The notes below the pieces were generated by a model that saw only the letters and a list, made by a program, of their open reading frames with translations, was not told where the DNA came from and made no database searches. From positions 1,392,454 to 1,421,292 of the forward strand of contig BFEA01000172.1 in assembly GCA_003427395.1 (NCBI GenBank): a stretch of 28,839 bases of DNA, in the 5' to 3' direction. Made by a program: the position numbers and the translations under genes. How positions within the stretch are numbered: the first letter of the stretch is position 1; each line of letters opens with the position of its first letter. This document shows, piece after piece, positions 28,735 to 28,839 of the stretch. Source of the DNA: Chara braunii (taxonomy: Eukaryota; Streptophyta; Charophyceae; Charales; Characeae).

Positions 28735-28803
28735 TTACCAGACTAGAATGCAATAAGCCTCTAACAAGTTTCTGAACAATGACTCAGTCTCGTCCGGATA
28801 TCT
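28735..28803 (+). repeat. Dispersed repeat, second copy of 19515-19584
   Basis: Shares ttaccagac, agaatgc, gtttctgaa, caatga and gtccggatatct in order with 19515-19584. It is followed by a T-rich tract and the window end. Confidence 0.65.
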
Positions 28804-28839
28804 CCTTTTTTCTTCTTTTCTTTTTTGGAGGGAGGGGGG

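Overview
This is gene-poor, repeat-rich nuclear eukaryotic DNA, most likely from the green-plant lineage with a large genome (a charophyte alga or an early land plant fits, but the species is not proven). Three things point there: a spliced ESCRT-III gene whose two visible exons read like the plant form of CHMP7; a retrotransposon-type primer-binding site resembling the tRNA-Asp sites of plant Ty3/gypsy elements; and very many microsatellites. No prokaryotic operon structure, rRNA or CRISPR array is present. Most open frames are chance readings through repeats.

Layout. 1-3,800: AT-rich intergenic DNA with a dispersed palindromic repeat (copy 1), a decayed ~123-bp tandem array and a tRNA-like fragment. 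3,800-9,720: purine-rich and TG-rich low-complexity DNA, a triplicated unit, a decayed hammerhead-like motif (7,645) and a tRNA-derived SINE on the minus strand (8,210-8,655). 9,720-10,180: a composite minisatellite whose half-units fold as nested hairpins. 11,180-14,000: TA microsatellites, an LTR-like block with an internal duplication, a tRNA-Asp-type primer-binding site, then AT-rich filler. 14,060-16,260: copy 2 of the palindromic repeat, a perfect 11-bp hairpin and a 374-bp duplication of ~110-bp units. 16,475-16,619 is an assembly gap in a CA repeat. 17,000-18,500 is GC-rich, with four TCP-type sites and a 41-bp-armed foldback. 18,600-23,700 mixes microsatellites, hammerhead-ribozyme-like repeats (18,806 and 23,034), SINE heads, a second foldback and several unassigned exon-like segments. 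23,780-24,640 is a degenerate GATT satellite. 25,363-25,438 is a third foldback. 25,740-28,148 holds the first two recognised coding exons of the CHMP7-like gene, and its next intron runs off the window.

The two most notable points are a family of hammerhead-ribozyme-like elements that are followed by CA-rich microsatellites, and a sequencing artefact at 22,239-22,336. At the artefact, Nextera transposon adapter halves flank a 48-bp piece identical to 27,860-27,907 in the CHMP7 intron, so the assembly there is chimeric.
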